A stretch of DNA of 64,000 nucleotides, taken from contig NC_092872.1 of assembly GCF_028372415.1 (NCBI RefSeq), positions 548,566,205 to 548,630,204 on the forward strand, in the 5' to 3' direction. The notes beneath the pieces were generated by a model. That model worked only from the letters and a program-made list of their open reading frames with translations. It ran no database searches and was not told the DNA's origin. Below are positions 1 to 10,485 of this stretch, piece after piece; position 1 is the first letter of the stretch; every line of letters starts with the position of its first letter. The position numbers and the translations under genes were made by a program. Origin of the DNA: Notamacropus eugenii (taxonomy: Eukaryota > Chordata > Mammalia > Diprotodontia > Macropodidae).

Positions 1-670
1 CCACCCTCTCATCTTCATCTTCCATCTATACCAAAGTCCAACAGGCTGAAGATGCTAAGGAAACTGTTTCAGGGAGGTAAACACATGATCAGAGATTCTC
101 GGATGTATATTTTTCCCTTCCCTGTTAAAAAGTACTATCCTTTTTTTATTTTATTTTTGCCCTTCTGCAGCTCCCTTGGAAACTCATTGAAATTCTCCAT
201 TGATTAGCTCTCTTCTTCAGTGAGCCTGCAGCAAACAGCTAATTGTCCTGATTTGGTTCCAAGAATATTTTCTCTGAATAGCCTTCCCCAGCACAATTAG
301 ACAGGTTCATCTTGGCCTTAACACAGAGGTTCTGAAAAGTAAAATCAACAGGAAAGGCAGCAGCCAGAAGCCTTCCGAAGTTTCCTAAGAGCTAAAAGCT
401 TCTTTGTAACTCAGAACAAAGCAGTACCATAATTATCTTCTTTGCTGATGAGCAAATAACTTCACAGCTCTTGCCTTTTGTGAGAGCTGCCTCCTGGCCC
501 TTCCACTCAGGGAAGCCATCACTCAGCGGCTCAGTGTGTTACTATAAGCAGACATCAGCTCCCTACAGCCAAAATCCTGGCTGAGCTTCCCTTTTACAAA
601 ACCTCAGGGAAATAGGCTCCAAATCAGATGTGTTCATGTGTCTTTGCCCTTTATCACCTTCTTCCCCACT
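1..670. other. Repeat-poor non-coding sequence
   Basis: No recognisable SINE, LINE or coding frame. The stretch about 150-600 has mixed composition with homeobox-like ATTA/TAAT cores and CAGCTAATTG-type words and lacks the decayed-repeat look of the following kilobases. It could be a conserved non-coding element, but that is inference; nothing in the sequence proves function. Confidence 0.3.
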
Positions 671-671
671 C

Positions 672-1345
672 TGATTCAATAAGCATTTATTAAATGCCAG
701 CTTGTGTGCTAGACACCATATTAGGCATAGAGTTACTGAGACAAAAATAAAAAATTGTATCTTCCCTCAAGAAGTTTATATTCTCTTGGAGGAGGGAAGT
801 GGTACAGTGGATAGAGCACAGCATTGGAGTTAGAAAGATATAGTTCAAATATGGCTTCAGCTGTGTGACCCTGGGCAAGTCACTTAACCCTGGTTGCCTC
901 AGTTTTTTCATCTGTAAAATGAGCTGGAGAAGGAAATGGCAAACCACCCCAATATCTTTGCCAAGAAAAGTCTAAATGGGCTCATGAAGAGTTAAAGCTG
1001 ACTGAAAAAATTGAACAACAAAAATTTAAAATGAGAGAGTATACTATCAACTAAAGGGATCACTAAAGGCTTTTTGTAGGAGGTGGCATGAACTGAGATT
1101 CGAAAAGGATTCTAGGAAAATGAGGAGATAGAGGATCACATACCAGTGATGGGGGACCTCCCGTGCAAAGGGCAGAGATGAGATTTCCAATTAGGGGAAC
1201 TGCAAGTAGGTCAATTTGATGGGAATGTAGAATGCAGGAAGAAGAGTAACAGGAAGGTAGGGTCAAGTCAGATGAGGAAGGGCTTAAGATGCTGAGCAGA
1301 CAAGTTTGTATTTATCGCAGAGGCCAAAGGGAATGCTGAAGGTTC
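672..1345 (-). repeat. L2-type LINE 3' end, minus strand, split by a SINE
   Basis: Starts with the antisense L2 terminal words (AAGCATTTATTAAATGCC, then 'gtgctagacaccat' and a 'cttccctcaagaagtttatattctc'-like block) and resumes after the inserted SINE at about 1030 with the remembered L2-internal text about 'fewer counts, aggaagggcttaagatgctga'. Strongly diverged, no coding capacity. The tail could instead belong to an L2-mobilised SINE, but the length favours L2. Confidence 0.6.
788..1024 (+). mobile_element. MAR1/WALLSI-type SINE (RTE tail)
   Basis: Full-length layout: tRNA-like head with A-box-like 'agtggatagagcac' and B-box-like 'agttcaaat', the core 'gtgaccctgggcaagtcac', 'tctgtaaaatgagctgg', and the RTE/BovB-like tail 'tctttgccaagaaaa ... 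gaacaacaaaaa'. It interrupts the L2 copy around it, so it is the younger insertion. Confidence 0.85.
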
Positions 1346-1535
1346 TCATTTCTCTCTCCTTGACGGGATCACAAAGTAGAGTTGAAAGAGACCTGAGAGG
1401 TCCACCCAACCCCACCTCGCTGTATAGACTGAAGCACACAGAAGGATTAAGTATGGGAACTGAACTCAGGTCTTCCTGACTGTAGGTCCACTACTGTATT
1501 CACTCTGCTGTGACATATCTTCTCAGTACCACTTG
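1346..1535 (-). repeat. CORE-SINE (MIR/MON1-like), antisense
   Basis: Antisense SINE words: 'gaactcaggtcttcctgact' and the 'gagaggtccacccaac' phrase that precedes the decayed '...ctgaagcacacagaagg' core. Old and diverged. Confidence 0.6.
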
Positions 1536-1559
1536 TTTATTGCTCATTCATGTACACCA

Positions 1560-1730
1560 TTACATTTGACTGTCTCTGTAATGGTGTAGGGAGAGTGCTA
1601 GGTTTAGAGACAGAAACCTGAGTTAAATTCTATGTCTGCTACTGTGTGACCTTAGGAAAGTTCTTTCACTTCTCTGGAACTCATCCTCATCTGCAAAAAA
1701 GAGAGTATTAAACCGACCATCTAGATTCAA
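1560..1730 (+). repeat. CORE-SINE with L3/CR1-like tail
   Basis: Sense order of head ('gtgctaggtttagagacag'), core ('ctactgtgtgaccttagg'), then 'aaccgaccatctagattcaaatc', a degenerate form of the GGACTAGATGACC tail shared with L3/CR1 LINEs. Confidence 0.5.
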
Positions 1731-1813
1731 ATCCCACAAATATTTTTTTCAAAGGGAACCATAGATCCTGTTATCTACATAACAACCCCTGAGACAAGCA
1801 AGGCATTTATTTT

Positions 1814-2052
1814 CAGTTGTTCAGTAATTTTTAGACTCTTTGTGATCCCATTTGGGGTTTTCTTGGCAAAGATACTGGAGTGGTTTTCTATTTCCTTCTC
1901 CAGCTCATTTTATAGTTGAGGAAACTGAGGCAAACAGGATTAAGTGACTTGCCCAGGGTCATACAGCTAGTAAGTGTCTTAGACCAGATTTGAATTCAGG
2001 AAGATGAGTCTCTCTGACTCCAGGACTGGCCAGTCTATCCACCCAGTTGCTA
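1814..2052 (-). mobile_element. MAR1/WALLSI-type SINE (RTE tail), antisense
   Basis: Begins with the reverse-complemented RTE tail ('cagttgttcag', 'gactctttgtgatcccattt', 'tcttggcaaagatactgg'), passes through 'gaggaaactgaggcaaac' and 'gacttgcccagggtcat', and ends in the tRNA-like head 'ctatccacccagttgc'. Essentially full length. Confidence 0.85.
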
Positions 2053-2650
2053 AAGGGCAATTATTATTCTCCCTGTTTTACAGATACTTAGCATAGCACC
2101 TTCATGGAAAGGTTGCTTGAGGATCAGATAGGATCTGCCAAAAGTACCTAGCAAAGTGCCTGGTGCTTATTACCTTCCCTAGTCCGATCAGCTCATTTTA
2201 TGGAAGAGCAGACTGAGATGACAAAATGCAGTGGCTGCCGTCCCACAGTTGGTTACTGGGCAGAAATGAAACTTGAATCCACCTCTTCTGACTCCCACAT
2301 CCTGTGTTCTTTCCCTCAATCATAGAAGCCTGGAGACAGAACAGGCTTTAGAGATCATTGAGCCCAGCTCACTTGGCTCACAGAGGAGGAAATCAAAACT
2401 CAGAGGAGAAGGGATTTATCCAATATTTCACAGGGAGCTAGTGGCTGTCAGAATTAGAGGCCAAGTCTCCTAAACTTTAACATCTGGCTAGACTAAGAGG
2501 AAGTCAGACTAGTACAGAGGAAAGAACCCTATACTTGGCAGAGCTGGCTTTGAGTCTTCAGTCTGCCCTCTCCTTGACTGTGTGACTACTCCTGGCCAAT
2601 CTGGTCATTGAGTATTATGGTCTTAAGAAACCAATCTTCCTCTCTATGTG
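2053..2650. repeat. Patchwork of MIR/CORE-SINE fragments
   Basis: Contains a short sense L2/MIR tail near 2135-2170 ('gcaaagtgcctggtgctta'), an antisense MIR piece at about 2320-2480 ('agaggaggaaatcaaaactcag ... cacagggagctag') and a sense SINE head/core at about 2490-2610. All are fragmentary; no coding evidence. Confidence 0.5.
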
Positions 2651-3405
2651 AATGTCCCAGAATAAGAGCCCAGCCCTAATAAGTTTAGTTTCAGTCTCAG
2701 TGTTTGGGTTCAAACCCATAACAATTCATGATTCACTTTAAGGAAAATGCTACAACCCCACTGGACCCTCACCGAGGTGATGAGAAATTTCCTTCTCAAG
2801 CATGTATGATTATTTTTTTTTCAAAAACAGCTAGCATAATCCCTGGCATATAGGAAGTGCTTACCAAATGCTTGTTGACTGATTACTCCAGTGGGCCTCA
2901 GTTTTCTCATTTATAAAATGAGCAGATTGGACTAGGGAAAGGAATAAGTATTTATATAACAACACCTACTATATGCATGAGGTACTATGCTAGGTACTTT
3001 TATCCTTCCATGTAGATGCCAATGGTAGCCCCATTTTTACAGGTGCAGGAATCCTGGCAAACCAAAGTTAAGTGACTTGTGCAATCACACGACTAGTAAG
3101 TGCTAAGACTGGATTTGGGCTCAGGTCTGCCTGACTCCAGGCCAAGCCGCCTCTACATGCTCAGAGATCCATATACTCCCTAAGGTCCCTTGAAGCTCTA
3201 CACAGAGTACCCTGGCCCAGAAGAACAAGATGCCCCCAAAAATGCTTTTTTTCCAATCACTGTCCATTCACTCATTCATCAATCTAATAGACATGAGGCA
3301 CAGTAAGTTCCTAGACACATAAATCTGGAAGAAAAATTGCAGCTCATTGTTCTGACATAGAAAGGGACATGGTGATAAACTGCAAAGGTGCTCTAATAAC
3401 CGAAA
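2651..3405. repeat. Diverged SINE fragments in unassigned sequence
   Basis: A sense L2/MIR tail sits at about 2830-2890 ('cctggcatataggaagtgct'), and an antisense CORE-SINE at about 2945-3165, with 'agttaagtgacttgtgcaa' and 'ctcaggtctgcctgactcc'. The remainder (2651-2830, 3170-3405) is unrecognised. Confidence 0.5.
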
Positions 3406-3769
3406 TTACAATATTCATACAAAAGGTATATCACTGATGTGGTTCCACAATTAATCGATCAATAAGCGTATTTCCTATCAATCTGTCAGTATTTATTAAG
3501 GATCTATACCATGTGCCCTATACTGTGCCAGGTACTAAGAGGGATATAGAAAAGGGGAAAATGGCTCAAAGTCCTCTGTCTGGAATTCAAGGTCTTCCAC
3601 AATCAGCTTCCTTTCCAAAGTTATCTCATGCTCCTTTCCTTGCAGCCTCCACTAAAGCCAAAATGAACTTTCCTTTCCCTCATCCCTTCCCTATTCTGAC
3701 TGTCCTACCTCCTATTCCCTGTGCCTGGGTTTTAGCTTCATCATCTTTAAAATAAGGAGGCATTAGCAT
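3406..3769 (-). repeat. L2-type tail plus unassigned sequence
   Basis: About 3440-3560 carries antisense L2 terminal words ('agtatttattaaggatcta', 'gtgccaggtactaag'). From 3560 to 3769 nothing is recognised; an 80-residue reading frame there shows no domain features. Confidence 0.45.
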
Positions 3770-3901
3770 TCTAGAAAACAATTTAGGGTTATGAGAAAAA
3801 CATCAATAAAATGCTCAGTCAGAGCATGGCCCCCTTCCCTATCATCTATTCAGTAGTTCCTACCCTTTGATCCTTAGATCCCACTGCTGGGAATATACCC
3901 T

Positions 3902-4022
3902 AATCAATCAACCAATCAGCACAAACAAATTAAGCACCCATTATATGTCAGGTACTGGTGCTAAATAGGCACTGGGAACATAAAGACCAAAATGAAAGAA
4001 GTAAATCAAAGAGAAAAAAAGG
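3902..4022 (-). mobile_element. L2-tailed insertion inside L1
   Basis: Antisense L2-type terminal words ('aattaagcacccattatatg', 'caggtactggtgctaaat', 'gggaacataaagacc') lie exactly where the L1 ORF2 text is broken ('gaatataccc' before, 'accaaagcattcatagg' after). Because it lies in an L1, it is probably an L2-mobilised SINE (MON1 class) rather than a primary L2 copy. Confidence 0.55.
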
Positions 4023-4157
4023 TTCTATGCGCACCAAAGCATTCATAGGAATACTGTTCTTGGTAGCAAAAGTAAGTGCCCCTCAACTAGGCTCAATAAA
4101 CTGACTCAATAAACTTTGGATAGTCATAAATGGAATACCATTGCACTGCGAGAAATG

Positions 4158-4490
4158 ACAAATATGTGGATTGTCGTTGTTTAATCATTTCAGTCATATC
4201 CCTGTCTCATTGTGACCCCATTTGGGGTTTTCTTTGCAAAGATTCTGGAGTGATTTGTCGTTTTCTTCTCCAGCTCATTTTGCAGATGAGGAAACTGGGG
4301 CAAACAGGGATATGTGACTTGCCCAAGGTCACATAGCTAGCAAGTATCTGGGGTGAAAATATCAACTCACTTCTTCCTCATTCTGGAGCAACCAAGTGGT
4401 ACAGTGAATAAAGTGCCTGGCCTAGAGTCAGGAAGACTCATCTTTCTGATTTCAAATCCAGTGTCCTACCCATTCCACCACTTAGTTGCA
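4158..4490 (-). mobile_element. MAR1-type SINE, antisense, with an inverted SINE head inside it
   Basis: Reverse-complement MAR1 text runs from the RTE tail ('gtttaatcatttcagtcat') to 'cacatagctagcaagtatctg', then is broken at about 4387-4443 by a sense SINE head ('agtggtacagtgaataaagtg', 'agagtcaggaagactca') and finishes with 'ccattccaccacttagttgc'. The two heads face each other and make a small inverted repeat. Confidence 0.65.
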
Positions 4491-4850
4491 TGGAAAATCT
4501 TGTTAGAACTGATGCAGATTAAAATAAGTCAAGCTTAAAAGAACATTATACGCAATAACTACAATAGCATGTATGAAAAGATCACCAAAAGCCAAACTCT
4601 GAATCAGTGTGCTAATCAATCTCTTTCTGGGATAACAGATAACAAAATATACCTTACACTTCTTTGAAAGATGCAGGGGAACACAGAGGCAAACCACTGC
4701 AAATAATGAACATGGAGGCCACTGTAGCCATTGGTTTTGATGAACTGTTTTTCTTTGTTATGAGGGAAGGTTCCATTTGGGATGGAGGAAGGAGATTTAT
4801 CCAAAAATAAACCTTTTCTCAATGTTAAAAAATAAAATAAATTGAGGGAA

Positions 4851-5335
4851 ATAGACTAGATGATCTCTAAGATCTGTTCCAACTCAAACACTAAATTTAT
4901 ATCCCATATTCTTGACCTATGGCCTTTGCAGTCTTTACCCTAACCCATTGAGTTGTAGAGTGTTAACATCTGTTATCTCCTGCCCTTTGAAAGGAAATTG
5001 GCAGGAAAGAGATTTACTTGAATTCCAAGTACTTCTTGACTAGATGAGGAATACTTTGTATCTAATCTTAAATTCCAAGTTTTCTGGCTGGGTACAATTC
5101 ACAGTATACAGTAAAACACTTGAACTCAACCCTGTCTGTTTTCCTTTCAGTTTTAGGTTTTTCACACATATTTTTAAAAAGTGTTTCTAAACCTTGGTAG
5201 ATGGAGTAAGGTTAATATCGTCTCACTGCAAGAATCCCTGTGTTAGTGTATTAAGCTACTCTGATACTAATCATTTTCTTGCATCTATCTCAGCATTGAG
5301 CCTTTATGTTGGACATCTGGGCTCATGTGAAGCTT
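4851..5335. other. Unassigned non-coding sequence
   Basis: AT-rich. A short sense SINE/L3-type tail ('gactagatgatctctaagatctg') occurs at 4855-4885 next to the L1 end. The remainder shows no recognised repeat or coding signal. Confidence 0.4.
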
Positions 5336-5500
5336 TACATCCATGATCTCATCTGATGACCACAACCACCCTGTAAGGTAGGTAGTGCAAGGATTATTTT
5401 CTCCATTTCCAGAGCAGAAAACTGAGGCTCAAAGAGTTGAGCTCTCTTGTCCTTATTGTACAAGGATAATTGGCAGAACTGGAACTTTCTCCATTTTACA
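5336..5500 (-). repeat. MIR-like CORE-SINE, antisense
   Basis: Reverse order of MIR text: 'atccatgatctcatctgatg', 'accctgtaaggtaggtagtg', 'gagcagaaaactgaggctc'. The head is lost. Confidence 0.6.
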
Positions 5501-6709
5501 GATTAGGAAGTTTTAATCAAAAACATAAGAATTCAGGGCACATTTGGGAAGTGTCTTATGTAGTGTTTAGATTGCATGGAAGGGAGTAAGAGACAGCATC
5601 AGATTGTAAAAGGCTTTGAATTCCAGACTGAAGAATCTGAACCAAATTATTTTCCTTTGCTGTATCTTCCTCATTATTTGCCATACTCCTGGGCACGTAA
5701 TAGGTAAATTTGTTGACAAATCAATTGTGAAAGTATCATGTGGATGCCATGTATTATGTACAAATGTCCATTTAGTGTCTTGAGTCTAATATGAATCATA
5801 GACATTTTTGGCAGTTGGATGAAGCTGTGGACCCCTTTTTGGAATGTTTTAAATGCATAAAATAGAATATATAGGGTTACAAAGGAAACCAATTATGTTG
5901 GAATATTGTTATCAAAAAATTTTTTTAAATAAGCTCATAGACTCCAGGTTAAAAATCCTTGTTCTAAATGATCCTTAGAGTTTCTTCTGATAGAAATCTG
6001 TGGAGCCTAGGATCCAGGCCTGTTCTCTTCATTCTTTAGGAGAGCAGGTACCTCAGCCTTCCTTGGTAAGAAGGTACCAGATTCTCCTCAATAGTTAGGT
6101 GTGTTTATGTGTAATTTCTGTGCCCAAAACAGATATTAATTCTGCCAAGTGCTAGAACAGAGCCTTGCATATAGTGGACACTTAATATTTGTTGAGTTAG
6201 ACATATGCTTTGTCACTACGCCCACAACTAGATGTTTTTTCCAAGTTTGTAGTCCCTGACATAGTTGGAGTTTCTATAAGAATCCAGGCTTATCTTCCTG
6301 GCTTCATGAAATATTGAGGGAAGCATCATCAGCATCCTCCTCCCCTTCCTCTTTATCCTTATATCATATATAGGGGGGGAATACACAGAACAAAGAACCA
6401 AAAGGGACACAAATTACGAAGTTTATGTCATTATTTTTATTCAAATGAATATCTACTTCAAAATCAGAACTAGTATAGAGTTTATGATTTCCCACATGAT
6501 CTGTTTAATTTTATCTAAATATTACATCATCAATGACTTAAAAGTTTATAATTTTTTAAAATTACCCTACAAAAAATGTTTATTTGAACCAAGGAGGAGG
6601 GGTCCCAAATCCCTCTTTTACTAGGGAGAGTTGGGGATGAAGTCATGATTTCCTGACTGAGCTAGCCTAGAAACTGTTCAAGACTCATTTGGGATTCTTC
6701 CTTTCCTAT
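5501..6709. other. Unassigned non-coding stretch with an L2 tail
   Basis: Mostly unrecognised AT-rich sequence. A sense L2-type terminus lies at about 6130-6205 ('agagccttgcatatagtgg' then 'acttaatatttgttgagt'), and an L2-internal-like phrase ('taaaaggctttgaattcc') at 5605. Reading frames here are short and featureless. Confidence 0.4.
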
Positions 6710-6960
6710 CACTCATCAGGCCTATTAAAAAATGAAATGTCTTGACTTTTGGCTCTGGAGTAAAAAGCTAAGCTGATTATTATTTGACATAAATTAGCAT
6801 AATGATTTCAGAGGCTCTATTACTCCAGACACCAAAAATGAAATTAGCGCATGCAACCCACAGCAATTGTATTCCCAGCAAATTCCCTGGATATGTTAAC
6901 CTCAGAACAAAGAGTGTCTTGAAACCAGTTCACTAAGGGCACTGAAAGGGCAGAAGGCAC
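6710..6960. promoter_or_regulatory. Candidate conserved non-coding element
   Basis: Repeat-free island with dense homeodomain-type words (TTAGCATAATGATT, AATTAGCGCATGCA) and a balanced composition, between decayed repeats. The inference of constraint rests only on texture; no alignment was possible. Confidence 0.3.
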
Positions 6961-7460
6961 TCATAAAGCAAAGGCTTGGCTCATCTCTCTCCCTGGATCT
7001 GATGGAGCAAGGTGTCACCTATGTGGTCTAGTCTTAGGGATGTTTTGCTTCCCTGCCCCAATACATCAACCCCAAGAGAACTGTCACAAACTCTAAGTTG
7101 CCCCACTAGCTGCTCCATTGGGGTAAGGCACTGAAGACCTTTCTCAAAGTACAAATATGTTCCTTGGAGGGGTCATAGAGTATAGTGCATAGAGAGCCAG
7201 CTTGGGAATCAGGAAGACCAGGATTGAAGACCCACCTCTGACACTCTGTGGCTATGGGACCCTAGGGAATCTAGGAAAAGCTTGGGAAGCTGGGGAGCTC
7301 TCTAAGACTATATGTTGCAGAAAATGTTGCTGATCTGCACTGATAGAAGAATTTCCTCAATAGGAATTCCCTACACAAAATAATCACAAATTCAGTCCCC
7401 CCCAAAAAATATTACCCAGTAGGAGGAAAACACGAAGGTATTTGCCCAGATCTGACTGTT
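6961..7460 (+). repeat. SINE with 'gaaatcacaggtc'-type 3' end, plus flank
   Basis: Sense SINE head/core at about 7165-7265 ('agtatagtgcatagagagcc', 'aatcaggaagaccagg') followed by a distinctive 3' module at about 7290-7395 ('ctaagactatatgttgcag', 'ctgatctgcactgatag', 'ggaattccctacacaaa'). The same 3' module recurs near 23.66, 35.65, 36.93, 55.23 and 61.8 kb. From 6961 to 7160 nothing is recognised. Confidence 0.55.
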
Positions 7461-7461
7461 A

Positions 7462-7717
7462 GATTGTTGCTGTTGAGTCATTTCAGTTGTGTCAAACTCT
7501 CCATGACCACACTTGGGATTTTCTTGGCAAAAAGAAATTGGAGTGGTTTGCCATTTCTTTCTCCAGCTCATTTTACAGATAAGAAAACTGAGGTCAACAG
7601 GGTTAAGTGACATGCCCAGGGTCACACAGTTAGAAGGTGTTTGAGGGTGAATTTGAACTCAGGTCCTCCTGACTCCAGGGCTGGCATTCTATCCACTGCA
7701 CCATCTAGCTGCCCCAA
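7462..7717 (-). mobile_element. MAR1/WALLSI-type SINE, antisense, near full length
   Basis: Reads 'gttgctgttgagtcatttc' (RTE tail), 'ttttcttggcaaaaag', 'aaaactgaggtcaacaggg', 'gcccagggtcacacag' and ends in the tRNA-like head 'tatccactgcaccatctag'. One of the least diverged SINEs here. Confidence 0.88.
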
Positions 7718-8194
7718 TAGTTATGACATATGTTATAAGATCTGGAAGTGGAAAGGACCTAGAGACTCTAGTTCAACCTGCTCATTGCACAGATGAAGAA
7801 GCTGAGGCCCAGAAGAAAGTGACTTGCACAGTCACACAGAGAGCAAATAACAGAGTGGAGGGGCCCCGCCCATTGCACCACATTGTGTAGAAGAGGTAGG
7901 CTGCTACTACAAGACAAGTAGATTATGTCTAAGGAGTACAACTGCAAAGGAGAAAAATGTAGACTTTTGTCTCTGAGGGCAAGTGCTCCTGTAGAGGGAA
8001 TGAAGGCTCTGGTCCCATAACACTTAGGTATGGTAACCTATGTGCTTACAACCAGTGGGGTGCAACTAAATGCAGCAGAGCAAACTGCTCAAAGCTAAGC
8101 CAGTCCCTAGGAGGCCATTTAGGTTTGCATAGGAGAAAGTCTCTGGCCCCAGATTAGAGCCCTGCCTTTTATTTCCAAAGAGGTAGGTAAGAAT
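7718..8194 (-). repeat. MIR-like fragment then unassigned sequence
   Basis: About 7740-7875 is an antisense MIR ('ctggaagtggaaaggacc', 'agatgaagaagctgaggcc', 'gtcacacagagagcaaat'). From 7880 to 8194 there is no recognised repeat and no coding frame. Confidence 0.5.
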
Positions 8195-8264
8195 GTAGAT
8201 GCAACACACTTACTATGTGACCCTGGGCAAGTCACTTAATCCTGATGGCCTCTAAAAAAAATTA
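8195..8264 (+). repeat. Truncated SINE core with A-rich tail
   Basis: Contains 'ctatgtgaccctgggcaag', 'cacttaatcctgatggcct' and a short A-run with no RTE tail. It belongs to the poly(A)-ended SINE type also seen at 30985 and 47620, presumably moved by L1. Confidence 0.6.
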
Positions 8265-8267
8265 AAG

Positions 8268-8702
8268 GCAAACTTTAACGCTGAGAGAAGTGAGCAGAGC
8301 CAGGAGAACATTATACACAGTAACAGCCATAGGGTGCGAGGACTGTTTTTGATACTTAGCCCTTCACAGCAATTCAAGGACCTAAAACATTTCCAAATGA
8401 CTCATGATGCAAAATGCCATCCAATCCAGAGGAAGAACTACAGACCACAAAATGAAGCAGACTATTTTTTCCTTTGTTATGTTTTGTTTTTTTCTCATGG
8501 TTTCTTCCATTCAGTTTAATTCTTCTATGCAACATGACTAATGTGAAAATATGTTTAAAAGGAATGCATGTGTGGAGTCCACATAAGATTGTGTGTCATC
8601 TTGGAGAAGGAGGGGGGAAGGAGAGGGAGAAAATTTGTAATTTGTGGAAGTGATTGTTGAAAGCTGAAAACAAATAAATTAATAAATTTTGGGGGGGGGA
8701 AA
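8268..8702 (+). mobile_element. L1 3' end (end of ORF2 and 3'UTR)
   Basis: Sense text of the marsupial L1 end: 'gtgagcagagccaggagaac', 'tacacagtaacagccat', 'aatgactcatgatgcaaaatg', an A/T-rich tract, 'ttctatgcaacatgac' and the terminal 'gaaagctgaaaacaaataaa'. 5'-truncated to about 430 bp. Confidence 0.8.
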
Positions 8703-9082
8703 GCAGAGAGATGAACACTAAAAAAAAATTAAGGAATGTAGATGCTGCAGGGCAACCATGAAAGGGTCTCTGACTCCCAGCTAATGTAGGGCATGTAAAC
8801 AACTTGAAAACAAGGAATATAATTTCTTTCTGTGGGTCCAAAGTGCTGAGTACCATATATATCTAAAACAAGACAGAACAAGATAGGGTCTGGACTCATG
8901 ATTTTATCAGTAGCATAGAGAACTCCTCGATGAGGACATTCCTTCTATCAATATAGTTGGACACCTCCTCTGTAAGTTAGAGTCTTGGAGAGTTAACTAA
9001 AGCATTGAGAGGGTAAGTGACTTGTCCAGGGTCACACAGCCAGTACATGTCAGAGGCAGGTCTTGAACTAAGATCTTCTTTA
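8703..9082 (-). repeat. Diverged SINE piece and unassigned sequence
   Basis: About 8890-9080 ends in antisense SINE text ('agtgacttgtccagggtcac', 'gaggcaggtcttgaacta'), joined to the 'gagaactcctcgatgag' 3' module. From 8703 to 8890 nothing is recognised. Confidence 0.45.
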
Positions 9083-9335
9083 GTGATACAGTAGATAGAG
9101 AGCTGACCTTGGAGTCAGGAAGTCCTAAATTCTGTTCCTGCCTCAGATCCTTACTAGCTATGTAATTCTAGGCAAGTCTCTCAACCTTGTTGTTTGCCTT
9201 AGTTTCCCCAATTGTAAAATGGAAATAATAATAACACCTACCTCACAGAATTGCTCTGACAATAAAATGAGATATTTGTAATATAAAAAGTGCTTAGCAC
9301 ATAGTAGGCTCTACATAAATGCTTTCTCCCTTCCC
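9083..9335 (+). mobile_element. Full-length CORE-SINE with L2 tail (MON1/MIR-like)
   Basis: Head 'acagtagatagagagctgac', B-box-like 'aaattctgttcctgcctc', core 'gcctcagatccttactagc', 'cctacctcacagaattgct', and the L2-type tail 'tgcttagcacatagtaggc ... ataaatgctt'. All modules are present in order. Confidence 0.8.
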
Positions 9336-9647
9336 TTCTTGGCAGTGAGGTTGGCTCTCTATCCTTTATGTCACCCTACGTATTGAAATAATCACTTCCT
9401 AAATGATTGTTGAATGAATGGTTGAATGAATGAATTTTGTTTCAAGTCAATGATCCCTATCCTCCTCTCTTTAAACTTAACATTCCATGGATAATTTCTT
9501 TCCTCATTTCCCATTAAGTGAAGGGAAAAAAGTTCTTTCCTGTTTTATTTCAGGCATTGTTTCTCTTTCTTTTCAATAAACATCAAGTGAATTTCAAAAA
9601 TGAAAGCTTTTTTAAAAATAGTTCTTCTCTCTAAGGCCAAGCAACAC
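9336..9647. other. Unassigned AT-rich spacer
   Basis: Holds a short GAAT-rich stretch at 9408-9435 that looks like an L2/SINE terminal repeat ('gaatgaatggttgaatgaat'); otherwise unrecognised. Confidence 0.4.
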
Positions 9648-9756
9648 AAGTCACAGAATCACAAAATTTCAGTGAGAAGGGACTACAGAAGTCATCAAAT
9701 CAACTCAAACCTAAACAGGAACCTTCTTTACACTCTCCCTGACAAGTGGTCATCCA

Positions 9757-10485
9757 GCCTTTTCTTTTTTTAAATTTTTTTAAATATAATTTATTTATTT
9801 TCAGTTTTCAACATTCACTTCCACAAGATTTTGAATTCCAAATTTTCTCCCCATCTCTCCCCTCTCCCCTAGCCCAGGACTGCAGGCACCCCAACCACCC
9901 CTTTCCTCAATCTGCCCTCCCTTCTATTCCCTACCACTAGCCTTCTCCTATCCTCCTCCCTTCTATTTTCCTGTGGGGCAAGATAGATTTCTATACCCCA
10001 TTGCCTGTACAACTTATTTCCCAGTTGCATCCAAAAACAATTTTTAACATTCATTTTTAAAGCTTTGAGTTCCACATTCTCTCCCTCCCCACTCATCTTC
10101 TTTGAGAAAGTAAGTGATTTGATACATGTGTAGCCATACAAAACACTTCCATAACAGTCACGTTGTGAAAGACTAACCGCATTTCCTTCTATCCTGTCCT
10201 GCCGTCCATTTATTCCATTCTCTCCCTTGACCTATCCCCCACAATAGTGTTTGTTTCTGATTACTCCTTCCCCCAATCTGCTGTCCCTTCTATAATCCTT
10301 CTTCTCCTGTTCCCTTCCCCACTGCCTTCCAAGATATCTAAGGAACTGATTCAAATAAAAAAAAAAATAAGAGCCATTCCCCAATTAATAAATAGCCAAA
10401 GGACATGAACAGACAGTTCCCAAGAAAAGAAATCTGAGTTATCCACAGACACACAACAAAAATGCTCCAAATCATAATAATTACA
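9757..10485 (-). mobile_element. L1 3' end with 5' inversion, inside L3
   Basis: From 9757 to about 10335 the text is the reverse complement of the L1 terminus seen at 8630-8700 ('ttttcagttttcaacattca', 'ccacaagattttgaattcc'), with a T-rich left end as the reversed poly(A). From about 10365 to 10485 the L1 ORF2 text is in the opposite, sense direction ('cattccccaattaataaat', 'aaaggacatgaacagacag'). A 3' part plus an inverted 5' part is the signature of twin priming. Confidence 0.7.

Larger units (their letters stand above)
3770..4850 (+). mobile_element. Truncated L1 3' end, interrupted by two insertions
   Basis: Sense L1 ORF2/3'UTR words appear in order: 'cctttgatccttagatccc', 'gaatataccc', 'tggaataccattgcactg' (the ORF2 MEYH-type end) and, after the insertions, 'aactgatgcagatt ... 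gcaataactacaatag' and a 3'UTR ending near 4840. It is split at 3902-4022 by an L2-tailed piece and at about 4158-4490 by an antisense SINE. Heavily diverged; no protein possible. Confidence 0.65.
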
